From Amoebophrya sp. AT5.2 (lineage: Eukaryota; Sar; Dinophyceae; Syndiniales; Amoebophryaceae), in the NCBI GenBank assembly GCA_005223375.1, contig RXOD01004597.1, positions 1 to 20,082 of the forward strand: DNA of 20,082 bases, written 5' to 3'. Under the pieces are notes generated by a model. The model ran no database searches. It was not told the origin of the DNA and saw nothing but the letters and a program-made list of their open reading frames with translations. Below are positions 1 through 10,091 of this stretch, one piece after another. The translations under genes and the position numbers were made by a program. The stretch's first letter is position 1, and every line of letters starts with the position of its first letter.

Positions 1-2
1 TA

Positions 3-467
3 CCATCTGGTCTCGCCATAAAGGCGTGCGGCCCAAACTTCGAGATACCGATCCACTTAAGGAACACGTTCAATACGCGCGTGGACGGCACGAAAATTCT
101 ACCCACGAGGCAAGAACGAAGCGGCGGGAACGGAGGACCAGATCCTCGCGTTTTAGGCCTAGTCTCGACGGCGTCGAGCGCGAGCATCCCAACGAATGAG
201 AATGGTGAGGGTACTAGCAAGTTTGACGTCGTGGTGGTCGGGTACCCTGCGGCGGATGGTTCCGCCTCCGTGAGTGCGAGTAAAGCTAGGGACGCAGTTA
301 AAGAGGAGCTACATGCAGTGGTACCAAATGCAACCGGAAACTTGAAGATTGAAGAAGCGAGCGATCCGTGGTTCAAAATCGTGGGCATCCCGGAAGAGGA
401 CCGAGCACATGTGGCAAGTGAGATCCACGGTAGGCTCGCAAGAAAAGGCATGTTTGACCAGATATAG
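3..467 (+). CDS. 3'-partial hypothetical protein
   Basis: The frame is open from the first in-frame base to a TAG at 465-467, about 154 codons. No convincing start is seen, so this is probably the terminal exon of a gene that begins outside the window. The C-terminal half (from about nt 225) looks protein-like, with a hydrophobic strand VVVVGYP, an acidic/basic helix around ARDAVKEELHAVV and a C-terminal helix ending in GMFDQI. The first half is low in complexity (Gly/Ser/Thr rich) and less convincing, and an intron inside it cannot be excluded. I recognise no family, signal peptide or membrane segment. It lies upstream of, and in the same direction as, the membrane-protein gene at 982. Confidence 0.45.
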   Translation, partial: PSGLAIKACGPNFEIPIHLRNTFNTRVDGTKILPTRQERSGGNGGPDPRVLGLVSTASSASIPTNENGEGTSKFDVVVVGYPAADGSASVSASKARDAVKEELHAVVPNATGNLKIEEASDPWFKIVGIPEEDRAHVASEIHGRLARKGMFDQI

Positions 468-981
468 CCAAAAATTTGGATCGAGAACAAAACAGAAGCG
501 GCGGCTCGTGGACTGCGTAAAAAAAGTTAAAGTATTAGCAAGAAAACTTTTTCTTTTCGTAGTATTCGTTTTCGTACTCTAGCCTTTCGATGAGCGTTAC
601 TTCTTAGCGTTTCCGAACTTGAACTAAAACTCTACTTGGAGAGGACAAGGGAGAGAAGTAGACTAGACAGGTACGTACTCGTACAGATAGAGCTCAATAA
701 AAACCGCGGCGAAAAATAATGAAGGCAGCAATGAGAAAGAACAATAGCTACGGCTACCAGCATTGTGGTATTGATTCATTCCGACGTGCCGTATTCGAAA
801 CGATGAAAAAGTGGCACTTCTAGGAGGAGTCAACAAAGTCAAAGTTTTCTTTTCCTTGATTCAGCGTTCAAGCTCATCGAAATTCATCTTCCTGGCGACA
901 TTCTCATTCACTGTTTGGGTTTGGGACCCATCGCCGAGGCGCGCACCAGCTGCACCAAGCAATCACCATCGATCCGAATAA
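468..981. other. Intergenic region between partial gene and membrane-protein gene
   Basis: 514 bp with no convincing ORF and an A+T-richer composition than the flanking exons. It holds an AATAAA-like hexamer at 696-701, which could be chance since polyadenylation signals of this type are not dependable in alveolates. It must contain the 3' UTR of the left gene and the promoter and 5' UTR of the gene starting at 982. I see no clear TATA-type or spliced-leader acceptor signal. Confidence 0.5.
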
Positions 982-3294
982 ATGGTGCTCCACCGGCTGG
1001 AGCCGCTCTTTCCGTCGGTGCATCAGCTGCAGATACCGAGCTACGTCCTGATCCCCTGCAGTGTGATACTCGGCGCATGGCTGGTGTTCTTGTTCCTCTG
1101 GCTTCAGCTGGATAGGCCAGACAAGGTCGGAAACTACCAGGAGCCAAAGGACTACACTTTCCCAAGATGGGGGAACACGCACCCGACGAAACTCATGGCG
1201 AAGGAAAAGTATGTTAATTCATCATGAAATGCGGTCGGGAGGGGGGGCATGCAAAGTTAGTTCTGATGAAGTAAATCACAGAAGTTCTCTCTTCGTCTTC
1301 GTTTTCCTCTGGTATCTCGAACAGCCTGGGCTTTCCTGTCTACTTTTCAATCTTCAACGACGAGCACCGTGGTTTTCGTGACGGCGGTCCCAGTCTTTAT
1401 CTTAAAAATTACAGGGGCGGCGTCATTTTCGGCTTGCTGGTGCTGTTCATGGCGGTTTGCTTCCTCGCCTCAGTGGACGTCGACCGGGCACAAGCAGGTG
1501 GACGCCTTTCATCCGTTTGTTTTGGTAAGTCCCCCTTCGCAGCCCACCGATCTTGTTGCCAGTGAGTTGGAAAGCGAAAATCTCTCCAACCACTTCCCTA
1601 TACAACAAACAGGTGTCGCCTTTTACTTCTATTCCACGGTCGCGCTGTTCACTGTGCTCGGTTTGTTCGTCTCCGCCATCTGGGGCCACGGCGCGCTCCG
1701 CAACGACTTTGTGCCTTTCTACCTGGGCGCGGTGACGCTCACCTTCGTGGCTGCGTACGTTGCCGGCATCTGCAACTTCTACACCAACGTGTCGAGCTAC
1801 ATGGCGCAGAAAACGGGGCGCCACTACTTCGCGGTGCAGCCCACGTCGGAGGCCGCGGCCTTTCAGGACGCCGGGCGGCTGGACTTCGGGCCGATGGCGC
1901 GGATTCTGGACGACACCACCGTGGGCTACAAAATCGACGGCGAAATCTACTGCGCCGCGCCGATCATAGATCCGAACGCGGGGGCGGGCGCGACGCTCCA
2001 GTTCTTCGCCGTGGGCAAGAACTGCTGCGAGCACGAGGGCCGGTTCAATTGCGTCTCCTACGGCACGATGACGGCGGGGCTGCTGAGCGATTTGGCGGAG
2101 GACACGACGCTGGGGGGGTACGTGGTGGGGCCGCTGGTGAGCGTGGACGAGGGGGGCTTCTGGGAGAAACTGGTGCGAGACATGCACGCGTTCCTGATGC
2201 ACGGCACGAAACTGAAAACGGACCACGACGTGTACCGCTCGCAGGCAGAAGCGATAGGAGCCACACTCGCCAGAAGCGTAGAATCAATATGATTGCGTTT
2301 GAATGTACGAAGGGAAGGAGTTCTCGCCGTGTGTCGTAGAACAAGATGACGACGACTTTCCTCAGGTCTCCAAGGATGCGGTATTCGTAGAACTGGGAGA
2401 CCCTGGTACGACCTACGTCGACTCGCTGGTGTCCATAAATTCAGAGGTGACGGGCAACAGCCTTCAGTCAGACCTCACGCTGAACAGCACGGAAGCGAGC
2501 ATTTGGTACTACTCGAAAGTCAGCTGCCCGGGCAAGTCGTGCTACAACATCCTAGCTCAGGACCCCGTAACCGACACCGTGAAGTACTTGGGGGCGACAG
2601 CAAGTGGGGAGCTGGCGCTGAAAGCCAAGGATGGTGGGACAGGTAGTGACGGCGGCGGAGCGAGCGCTTGTGTGGTTGAATAGCGCTGGAGGTCTGGTCC
2701 GGATTTTGATTATGCGATCACAAGAAGCTCTACTTACGACTAAGTACCCTAGGTCCTGCTACGCCTACGAGAATCCGCCTGATTCGATACCCATCGAGAT
2801 TCCTGATCGACTACGCACGTGGTCGCTTCAATTTTTGTTCACACATCAACAATTGAGGTCGCGAGCGGTGGACCCTGACGCCTGGCAACGGACCGCACCA
2901 GCTTCAAAGTGGCCAGTACTTTGCGCGCGAGGAGGTGACCGTCGCCGGCGAGACCGTGATCAAGGCTAAACTGGCCGCAAGCCCGCCCCAGCCGGACCCC
3001 AACTTCCGGACCACGCCACCGGTAAGAACGGAGATCGAGCACCGCTTTTTCTTTTTCGGTCCGTTCTTTCTGTACGGGAGCTGGAGCGGACTGGGCACGT
3101 GGTTGACGAGCGGGTTTCTGTATCTTCTGTTCGTGATAGTGATCCTGTCGGCGCTGCGGCCGGCGGGTGTTGCGGTGGCTGGCGGAGAGGGCGGAGGGGG
3201 CGTCGGCGTAGGCGTAGGCGGGAGCCTGCGAGACGTAGATATGGGCGGGGGGAATGCAGCTGCCGTGAGCAGAACCAGCGCGGCGCCGATGTGA
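982..3294 (+). CDS. Uncharacterised multipass membrane protein, 5 exons (~571 aa)
   Basis: Proposed exons are 982-1208, 1415-1524, 1613-2277, 2366-2642 and 2858-3294. All introns are GT-AG (donors gtatgt, gtaagt, gtagaa, gtagtg) and phases agree at each junction, giving 571 codons plus TGA. Predicted membrane segments lie at about residues 20-43, 79-95, 116-136, 145-169 and 512-533, so four are N-terminal and one is near the C-terminus. They enclose a large soluble domain with YCAAP (225-229), FFAVG followed by CC (250-251) and C258, then a segment KDAVFVEL. I recall similar domains (YCxAP ... FWAVGxDCC) in uncharacterised dinoflagellate proteins; that is memory, not a search. The Gly/Val-rich C-terminal tail after the last segment is low in complexity. 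The function is unknown. The exon 4/5 junction is the least certain part of the model. Confidence 0.72.
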
Positions 3295-4278
3295 AACCTG
3301 CTCAATACTTGGCAAGCGCGTACGCTTGCGAGGCGCCGTTTTACGTGCATATAGATACTTTTACTTCTCTTTTCAATCATCCGTGGTGGAGGCGGTCAAA
3401 AGTACGTCGAGATCGACTTCCAAGGCTGTAAAGCCTCCTTGCGTGGTGGTGGCCGTGGCGCCGGGTTTGGGATCTTTCAACATGCGCGCACGAACTTGCG
3501 GTCCCCTTCCTCGATGCAAATTAATTGCGAAATCGGCCAGGGCTAAAACCCGATATTCCACGAGCAACAAAATACGCGCGCACCAGGCCGGCACGAGAAA
3601 GAAACCAGGCCGTGCGCATCGAAGATGCAACAGCTAGAAGAAGACGTGCCGCTGCAGCACGTTGATCGTGTCTCGCGGAGAAGAATAAAAGTACACGCAC
3701 TACATCACCTACACCATCAACCAAGAAATATCGGAACAACGAAGCGCGCGGCAGGTCGAAATCGAAATTCTATGAATGAATCAAGTTTATTTGTTCACTG
3801 CCTGAAGCTGAAGATAAAGGCGAAGACAGCGTCTGGTGCTGCCGTTATTTCTGCTTCTGAAATTTCGAAGAACTTGCTTCGTGGAAATGCAAAATTCATC
3901 GTTCCTTCACAATTACACTTTCATAAGCGTGATTGCTTGACCTTTTTGTTTTTCTTCGCGCAGCGACACCAAGTATTCAAAGATTGATGATAGCATATTG
4001 TTTGGTAGATTCATTGCGTACAACAAAAGAGAACGAAGAGCCACGTAGAAGTAAGCTTGCGACCACAACCCCATACCCTGATTTTTCATATTTTCTGACG
4101 AAACTGTGTTTGGATTTGTAATGTACCTTTTCCTTTGCCACGGTTAGCACTGACAGTAGGTGGAGGTTGTAGCGACAAACACTCTAAAAAAAGTATCACC
4201 ATTGGTCTTCACACTCCCTCGTCGCATCAAGGAAGTTGAAGTGTCCCTTTGCGACCTTAGCACGTGCCCCTGAGCATC
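3295..4278. other. Intergenic region upstream of RPN2
   Basis: 984 bp between the TGA of the membrane-protein gene and the RPN2 ATG. Short open frames occur on both strands but none has domain-like composition. A minus-strand frame ending near 3373 (acidic C-terminal look) could be an exon of an unseen reverse-strand gene, but nothing supports it. A small hairpin lies just past the upstream stop codon (3312-3329). The RPN2 promoter must lie here; no motif stands out. Confidence 0.5.
3312..3329. repeat. Hairpin 17 bp after membrane-protein stop codon
   Basis: GCAAGCG and CGCTTGC form perfect 7-bp arms around the 4-nt loop CGTA. Its place in the presumed 3' UTR suggests a 3'-end or stability structure, but a chance palindrome is possible. 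Confidence 0.4.
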
Positions 4279-7200
4279 ATGGCCTCGCTCGCGGTATCGT
4301 TGCCGCGGACGATCACCTCTGCCGGGGGTGTGATCTCGCAGCTCGAGGAGCAGGATGCCAGTTTGAAAGCGGAGGCGCTGCTGCAGCTCGATGCGACGGT
4401 CGATCACTTTTGGCCGGAGCTGGCCGAGAACCTCGAAATCATCGAGGCATTGGCGGAAGACAGCAACTTCATTGCGCAGAAACGGGCGTGCTTGGTACTA
4501 CTACAATTCCCAACTTCAAGAACGTCACCTTGTTCCAACATGCTCTCTGTAGCCCGCATCATGTATGTCGATTACTACGTAGAAACAAAAGTATAAGCGT
4601 GCGTTCTCACAGTCACATCTTCGTTCCACTTCCATTCCCCCCCCCACGACAGGTTCTCTCCAAGGTGAACTACCACCTCGAGTTGTACGACCAGGCTCTC
4701 GATTTCGCTCTTGGTGCGGGGGAGCTGTTCAAGCTGTCCGACCGGACGGAGTACGTGGAGAAGATGGTGACGAAGTGTATTGACAAGTACATCACGTACA
4801 AGAATGCATTGGACAAGCGCACGATGGACGGTGGGCACTCCGCTGCGATCGAAGAAGATGAGCTGGACCCACGATTGCTGGATATCGTCGAAAGAATGTT
4901 CAACCGATGCAAGGCAGACAAGGAATGGTAAAAGCAAGTGCTTCTAGCTTGCAGCTTGTCATGGTCATTGTCTTTCGATGAGACTTTGAATGATGAGACT
5001 CAGGGCCAGGGTAAGCGTAAGGCTCTCGTCGTACCTCGACCCGCGGCTTCTAGAGCTAGACCAATTCTTGCTTTCGATCATCCACATCCTTTAATTAGAG
5101 CTTGTGCGCCTTCAAGGCGCACAAGCTCCGGAACGCTAAAAAATTGTACCACACGACTCGCGTCACCAAAACCATCTTCAAGGTACCACGGTTTGGGCAT
5201 TGCGATCGAGTGCAAGCGCCTCGACAAGGTGGAGGACTTTGTGTGCTCGTCTCCTTTCCTCTTCGACATGATCGATTACTGCCAGCGGAATTTGCGCAAT
5301 CCCGCCATCGGGTCTCGCGAGTTTCGCATGAACCTGGTTCGTTTGCTGATCGACATCTACAAAAAGCAAGGCCTGAACAAGGGCAGCAAATCCTCCGCGT
5401 CGTCCGGCCACAACAAGGTGAAATTCATCACGAAACTGCTCCAGTGCTACTGCTTCGCAAACGACGTGAAGTCGAGCAAGGAGCTGCTGGCGATGCTGAT
5501 CCAGCGCGAAATCACGCTACAAGAAACCGGCGAGGACGCCAGTCTGAGGAGCAGCATGGTGGACGTGGGGGCGGGAGCGGATGCAGCTGGGGGTGAGAAG
5601 CCTTCGTCGGATACGCGGAACCTGCTGCTGGTGTTCCAGCTGGCGTTTGACATCGTAGAGAACGAAAACCAGCAGTTCTGCCGCGAGCTGGTACAGATAC
5701 TCACGGCGGATAAGGACATGATTGTCGGGAAAAAACCAGAGCCGGCGCCGGAAGATGCGGGCGAGAAGAAGGAGGGAGAACAAGTACAAGGTAAAAGCGA
5801 TAGCGAATGGCAAGTGCTTGGTATTATAAATTATATCCCTTCTTCTAGCTGCTAGTTCTACTACTTTTTCAGTGCAGAAACACGAGATTTTCATTCATTT
5901 TCATTCGTCATTCCAGCTGCACGACCAGTTCCAATTCCTGTTTTCTTGTGGTGTATTAAGTGAAACTTTTCTCTTATCGATGGGTCAAATCAATGGCCCA
6001 GTGAATTCCTTTTCCCGCTCAATCCTACGTCAGCCGACGGCGACGCCGCGATGACCTCTGCTGACGCTGCGCCCCCATCAAAGTCTTATCCTCCTTTCAA
6101 TTCCGCCCGCGACGAGGAGTTTCAGCTGCTGATTGGCATTCTTTCTGGGCTCACGAAACTGAAGCTGAACCTGGATTTTTTATTCAAGAACAACCGCACC
6201 GACCTGCTGATTCTGGACAAGGCCAAGAAGTCTTGCGACACCAAGGCGGCCATGCTGCACACCGGGCACATGTTCATGCACGGGTTTATGCAGGCCGGCA
6301 CCTCGAGCGACATTTATCTGCGGCAGAACCTGGAGTGGATGGGCCGCGCCGTGATGTGGGCCAAGTTCTCCGCCACTGCCTCCCTGGGCGTGGTGCACCG
6401 CGGCCACATCAAGGAGTCGCGCAACCTGCTGTCCTCCTACCTGCCCCGCGAGGGGCAGCAGGGCGCCAGTCTGTACGCGGAGGGCGGCGCCCTGTACGCG
6501 ATGGGGCTGGTGCACGGGAACTACTACGACGCCTCCGTGGAAAGCTACCTGCTGGAGCAGCTGAAGCAGGGCGCGCACAGCGAGATCCTGCGCCACGGCG
6601 CCTGCCTGGGGCTGGGCCTCAGCTCGATGGGCACGCACAACCCGGCGATCGTGGACGAAATGAAACAAGCCCTGTACACGGATAACGCAATCACGGGAGA
6701 GGCCGCTGCCTACGGAATGGGACTGGTACAACTTATTTTGCCGAGAATTCATTTTTACTGATGCCGATGGACGTCGTTCGTTCCTCATGGTCATATCCGT
6801 ATGGAAATGAGCTCCCTGCTGCTGCTCTTCCTCTCTGTTTTCATCTACAAGTTGCGGAGGTAGCGTAATAGATACGTGTAGAATGAACTACTTGCTTCAA
6901 CATCTGCCACTCGTCTCTCCGTGTGTCTTCCTCTACTTCATCTCCCATCGCTCTGCTTTTCCTCGGTCGGTTTCCAGGTTCTTTGCGGTTCCGCGTCGGA
7001 GAAGGATATCAAGGAGCTTGTTCAGTACGCCCAGGACACGCAGCACGAGAAGATTATTCGCGGTTGCGCCATCGCTCTCGCCATGATCATGTTTCAGAAG
7101 GAGGAGTCCGCGGACTCGCTGGTCGAGCAGCTTCTGCTCGAGAAGGACCCGATTCTCCGCTACGGCGGCTGCTTCGTGATCGCGATGGCGTACTGCGGCA

Positions 7201-8560
7201 CCGCGTCCACGCGGTCCATCCAGAAGCTGCTCCATCTGGCGGTCTCCGACGTGCACGACGACGTGCGGCGGGCCGCGGTGCTAGGCCTCGGCTTCGTGAT
7301 GTGCAACGTGCCGCAGCGCGTGCCCACGATGGTGAAGCTGCTGGCGAACAGCTACAACCCGCACGTGCGCTACGCGGCGGCCATGACGCTGGGAATCTCG
7401 GGCGCGGGCAGCGCGAACGCAGAGGCGGAGGAAATCCTGCGCCCACTCCTCACGGACAGCACGGACTTCGTGCGGCAAGGCGCGTACATCGCCATGGGGC
7501 TGCTCTACATGCAGAGCGTCACCGAAAGCGCGGAGAAATTCAGGGCCGACGTCATGAAGTGCATCGGCGAAAAACACGAAGACGTAGTGACGCGATTCGG
7601 AGCGCTACTGGCACAGGGAATTCTGGACGCAGGTAGAAAAAATTCGCGCTTTTCACAAAGAGGTAAGCTGGTGCAGAAACATTAACATTACATACTACTT
7701 TAGAATTTAGAAAGATACGACACTGACGAGTAGTTTTAGCCGGCGCTGTGCAAAAAAATGAAGGAGATGAAGCCGTCCTTTTTAAATGCAATGCAACGAT
7801 GAAAACGATGCTGGAAGTCGAACGACACCAAGCCGAAGCCGATGCTTGTGGTTCACTCGTCGAACAAATATTTAGATCATAGATCATACTTAAAAATCCA
7901 CCCAATCCATCTTACTACAGGTGGCCGCAACGTGTGTGCTTCTTTCTTTTCCAAGTCTGGGGCCGTTCGCCAGGGGGCTGGCGTTGGGTTTTTGCTGTTC
8001 ACGCAGATGTGGTACTGGTATCCGCTGATCCACGGGTTGTCCCTTTCCTTCGTCCCCACGGCGCTCATTGGGCTGAACAAGGACCTGCGGGTGCCGAAGT
8101 CGTTCTCTTTCCACAGCGACGTTCGGGAAGCGCCGAAGTCGGTGAAGCAGAACCACTTTGACTACCCAGCGGCCGAGGAAACCAAGAAGACGGAGGAGAC
8201 GGTGAAGACGAAAGCGGTGCTCTCCACCGCGGCGAAGAAAACCGGCGCCAAATCGGGCATGGAGCGCACCTCGAGTAAAACGCCAGTAGAAGGTGGTGGG
8301 GACAAGGGCAGCAGTTTGCTGCCGCCGGCGGAAGACGGTGCAAGCGGGAAGAAGGAGTCGTCGGAGAACAAGAAAGGAAAAGTTCCTTCGAAGGACGCGG
8401 ACCCGGCGGCGCTGGAGTCCATGAAGAAAAAGTTCGACGCCATGGATGTGGACGACGAGGGCGACGGGGGGAAAAAGAAGGACGACGCCGCCAGTGCAAG
8501 TGCTGTAGCGGCCGGTGAGAAGAAGAAAGCGGGGGCCACTGCTTCTGAGGCAGATGGTGC
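4279..8560 (+). CDS. RPN2: 26S proteasome regulatory subunit RPN2 (PSMD1), C-terminus interrupted by retroelement
   Basis: RPN2 is the large toroidal scaffold of the proteasome base; it binds RPN13 and the ATPase ring. Exons are 4279-4494, 4653-4927, 5183-5790, 6034-6725, 6978-7632 and 7921-8560. All five introns (158-288 bp) are GT-AG, phases fit, and four of five acceptors read AG|G. The ~1,028 residues match family landmarks. The N-terminus has ITSAGGVISQLEE, then YHLELYDQALDFALGAGELF. Proteasome/cyclosome repeats run from about residue 400 to 800, with HGACLGLGL, VSDVHDDVRRAAV and SYNPHVRYAAAM. GALLAQGILDAGGRNV and PTALIGLNKDL follow, then a Lys/Glu/Asp-rich linker. The ATG at 4279 is chosen because it opens the conserved N-terminus; an upstream in-frame GTG at 4264 is not a likely start. 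After 8560 the frame runs into repeat A1 and stops at 8607 with 15-16 foreign residues. The conserved C-terminal ~80-100 residues of the family are absent from the window. Confidence 0.93.
5098..5128. repeat. 31-bp near-perfect palindrome in RPN2 intron 2
   Basis: Arms of 15 nt, gagcttgtgcgcctt (5098-5112) and its exact reverse complement (5114-5128), are separated by one base. It sits 54 nt before the intron 2 acceptor (AG at 5181-5182). Transcribed, it would make a very stable stem; as DNA it could extrude a cruciform or be the trace of an inserted inverted-repeat element. Confidence 0.85.
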
Positions 8561-8687
8561 TTATGTCATAAATATCACAAGTCGAAAGGGGAATTCGTGT
8601 CACTCGTGAGAGTCTCTGTTACTCGACTAACACAATACTGACGATACTTGGCTTGGACCTTTGTACTGATCTGTTGGTGAAGTTTCT
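8560..8687 (+). repeat. Split direct repeat A1 (5' end of element)
   Basis: 8561-8673 matches 19525-19637 (A2) and 19970-20082 (A3) base for base. A1 and A2 then continue for 14 more bases with two differences (8674-8687 versus 19638-19651). The shared base c at 8560 is the first base of the 10-bp core of the candidate recombination site. A1 should hold the element's 5' end and perhaps its promoter; a TATA-like cataaatat lies at 8567-8575. Confidence 0.92.
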
Positions 8688-8760
8688 ACCTGTGCTTGAT
8701 CGACCTATCTTGGGCCTGTCACCTTGGTGATACGTTCAAGCATGGTCAATCTTGCGTTTC

Positions 8761-8780
8761 TCCTGGCGGGGACGGCAGGT
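8761..8780 (+). repeat. 20-bp inverted repeat, left copy
   Basis: tcctggcggggacggcaggt is the exact reverse complement of 19000-19019; neither side extends further. The left copy lies in the leader and the right copy 14 bp after the recombinase stop codon, so together they bracket all element genes. Confidence 0.9.
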
Positions 8781-8879
8781 ATCGTAGTAGTGTCTTAAGT
8801 GACTGTTGTCACCCTAGACTGCTGCTATGATCTTGAGTTTCTTCTCTCAGTTCGTGTGCATCTGTCCATGTATGAGAAA

Positions 8880-8950
8880 CACTCCTTCGGGAGTGGCCCT
8901 CCACTACTGGCGACCGTGCCGGTAGTGCCCCTCAGCCACCGAGCAGAGGG
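8880..8950 (+). ncRNA. Candidate structured RNA block in leader
   Basis: There are three nested or adjacent stems. CACTCC-TTCG-GGAGTG (8880-8895) is a perfect 6-bp stem closed by a cUUCGg tetraloop. CACTACTGGC (8902-8911) pairs with GCCGGTAGTG (8918-8927), with one G-T wobble and a 6-nt loop. CCCTC (8897-8901) pairs with GAGGG (8946-8950) and encloses the second hairpin. I do not recognise a known ribozyme class; the hammerhead core motif is absent. The structure was read by eye, not by energy calculation. Confidence 0.45.
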
Positions 8951-9343
8951 TGACCTGACCCACGCACGCACACACACCTACGCACGTACGCTTTCGCAGC
9001 TGCTTGTTCCTCCTCTCAGATGGCGGTGGCCATGCACGAGCTCCCTGCAACGCAGGTCGTGAGCACCAAAAGACGGCGGTAGCCGCACCCATGCACGCTC
9101 TACAGCACGGCTGTCTGCACGGCGAAGCTGTTGCTGCTGTTCGATTCCGCACTACACGTACTCGATCCAGACTCGATTTTTTCGACCTCGATGCGCCACC
9201 CAGCTCGATGCTTTGTGAGGATCGCTCTCGACAGACTTGTTGTTTTCGCGGATCATTCATGACGACGCCTCCGCTCATGCAAGATGTTTTTTCCACCGAA
9301 ACGGAACTAGCCCATTGCTTTTTCGAAAGACCATTTGACAAAG

Positions 9344-9613
9344 ATGACCGAAGTACAGCTCCGAGAGCTCACATATGCAAAAACGTACTACCTCGACGAT
9401 GGACGAGCGCGCGTTTTTGTTTCAAAAATCTATGTTGATGTACAAAACCCGCCAGACGGATTACGTATGCCTGAAGACCTCACACATGAAGAGAGAGAAT
9501 GTCCGATAAAAAGAAGCAGGGCGATCATCGAAGGCAGCATAGCTTTCCTACCAAAACCTCTCACCAACGTAAATACGAAAAAACTGGAAAAGATTGTCAA
9601 CGCACACCAATAG
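9344..9613 (+). CDS. Element ORFa, small hypothetical protein (89 aa)
   Basis: It starts at ATG 9344 in the context AAG-ATG shared with the other element genes; an in-frame TTG nine bases upstream is not a likely start. It ends with TAG. The protein is mixed in charge, begins MTEVQLRELTYAKTYY, and has a basic KRSRAII patch and a Lys-rich C-terminus. No domain, signal or membrane segment is recognised. Its stop is 30 bp before the ORFb ATG. Codon use is weaker than in ORFb, so coding status is likely but not certain. Confidence 0.5.
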   Translation: MTEVQLRELTYAKTYYLDDGRARVFVSKIYVDVQNPPDGLRMPEDLTHEERECPIKRSRAIIEGSIAFLPKPLTNVNTKKLEKIVNAHQ

Positions 9614-9643
9614 TGGCTTAGAAACGAAGTGAAGAAGGCTAAG

Positions 9644-10072
9644 ATGTCTGTCCCGCATGATATCTCGGACCTCATGCAAGCCCTGGCAAGCAAGGGAATC
9701 TACCGCGACCTGTCCTTCGACCACGAGAAGCTGCTCGCAACCGAGAAGGATGAACAAAAGAAAACGCAGCTCGACATCGTGAAACGTATTGTGAAAAACG
9801 CGAAGCAGTCCTCCCTGCAACAAAACTCCGAGCGTTTCGAGGAGGCGCGCGAATGCCTGCTGAAAGTGCGCCAAGACCTGATCCAGTACCTGTACAACTA
9901 CGAAGTTCTGACCGGAAAACTCGACCCAACCACTGCGACGCACTTATCAAGAAGAATGTTGTTGCTGATTATCTTTCTTGCATCAGAGATGCCTTCGTTT
10001 TGCGATACATATTTCTACATGAAGGCTCCACACACCGGTGGCTTCTGCCGGGCAGAGCCCGATTGCTGGTGA
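9644..10072 (+). CDS. Element ORFb, hypothetical helical protein, probable frame break
   Basis: ATG at 9644 in AAG-ATG context, 143 codons to TGA. The first ~96 codons have strong G/C-ending codon choice and a helical, charged sequence (for example EARECLLKVRQDLIQYLYNYEVL). After about 9935 this frame turns into unlikely sequence, while the frame shifted by -1 becomes protein-like from DALIKKNVVADYL (9937) to HEGSTHRW (about 10040). A second -1 step then leads toward ORFc. This looks like either an ancestral longer ORF broken by indels or unusual frame use. No family is recognised. Confidence 0.55.
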   Translation: MSVPHDISDLMQALASKGIYRDLSFDHEKLLATEKDEQKKTQLDIVKRIVKNAKQSSLQQNSERFEEARECLLKVRQDLIQYLYNYEVLTGKLDPTTATHLSRRMLLLIIFLASEMPSFCDTYFYMKAPHTGGFCRAEPDCW

Positions 10073-10091
10073 CGACCCCCGCTCGTCCAAG

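Larger units (their letters stand above)
8688..9343 (+). other. 5' leader of the retroelement
   Basis: About 650 bp between A1 and the first ORF with an AAG-ATG start. Open frames here (for example from 9004) have no domain-like composition and overlap ORFa in another frame. The leader contains the 20-bp segment complementary to 19000-19019, a structured block at 8880-8950, and a CA-rich run at about 8957-8992. It probably acts as the 5' untranslated region and may carry signals for packaging, priming or translation. Confidence 0.55.

Noticed and set aside
1264..1290. ctgatga core resembling a hammerhead ribozyme
   Set aside because: It lies in an intron and lacks the required GAAA and flanking stems.
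1447..2226. 259-codon minus-strand frame
   Set aside because: It lies opposite well-supported exons of the membrane-protein gene and has the His/Arg-rich look of an antisense shadow.
3326..3987. Short plus-strand frames and a minus-strand frame at 3373-3630
   Set aside because: No domain character, no splice partners found; treated as intergenic.
4928..5825. Similar donor neighbourhoods of RPN2 introns 2 and 3 (ggtaaaagc, gcaagtgctt)
   Set aside because: Similarity is only about 10-nt blocks in different spacing; not enough to claim related introner copies.
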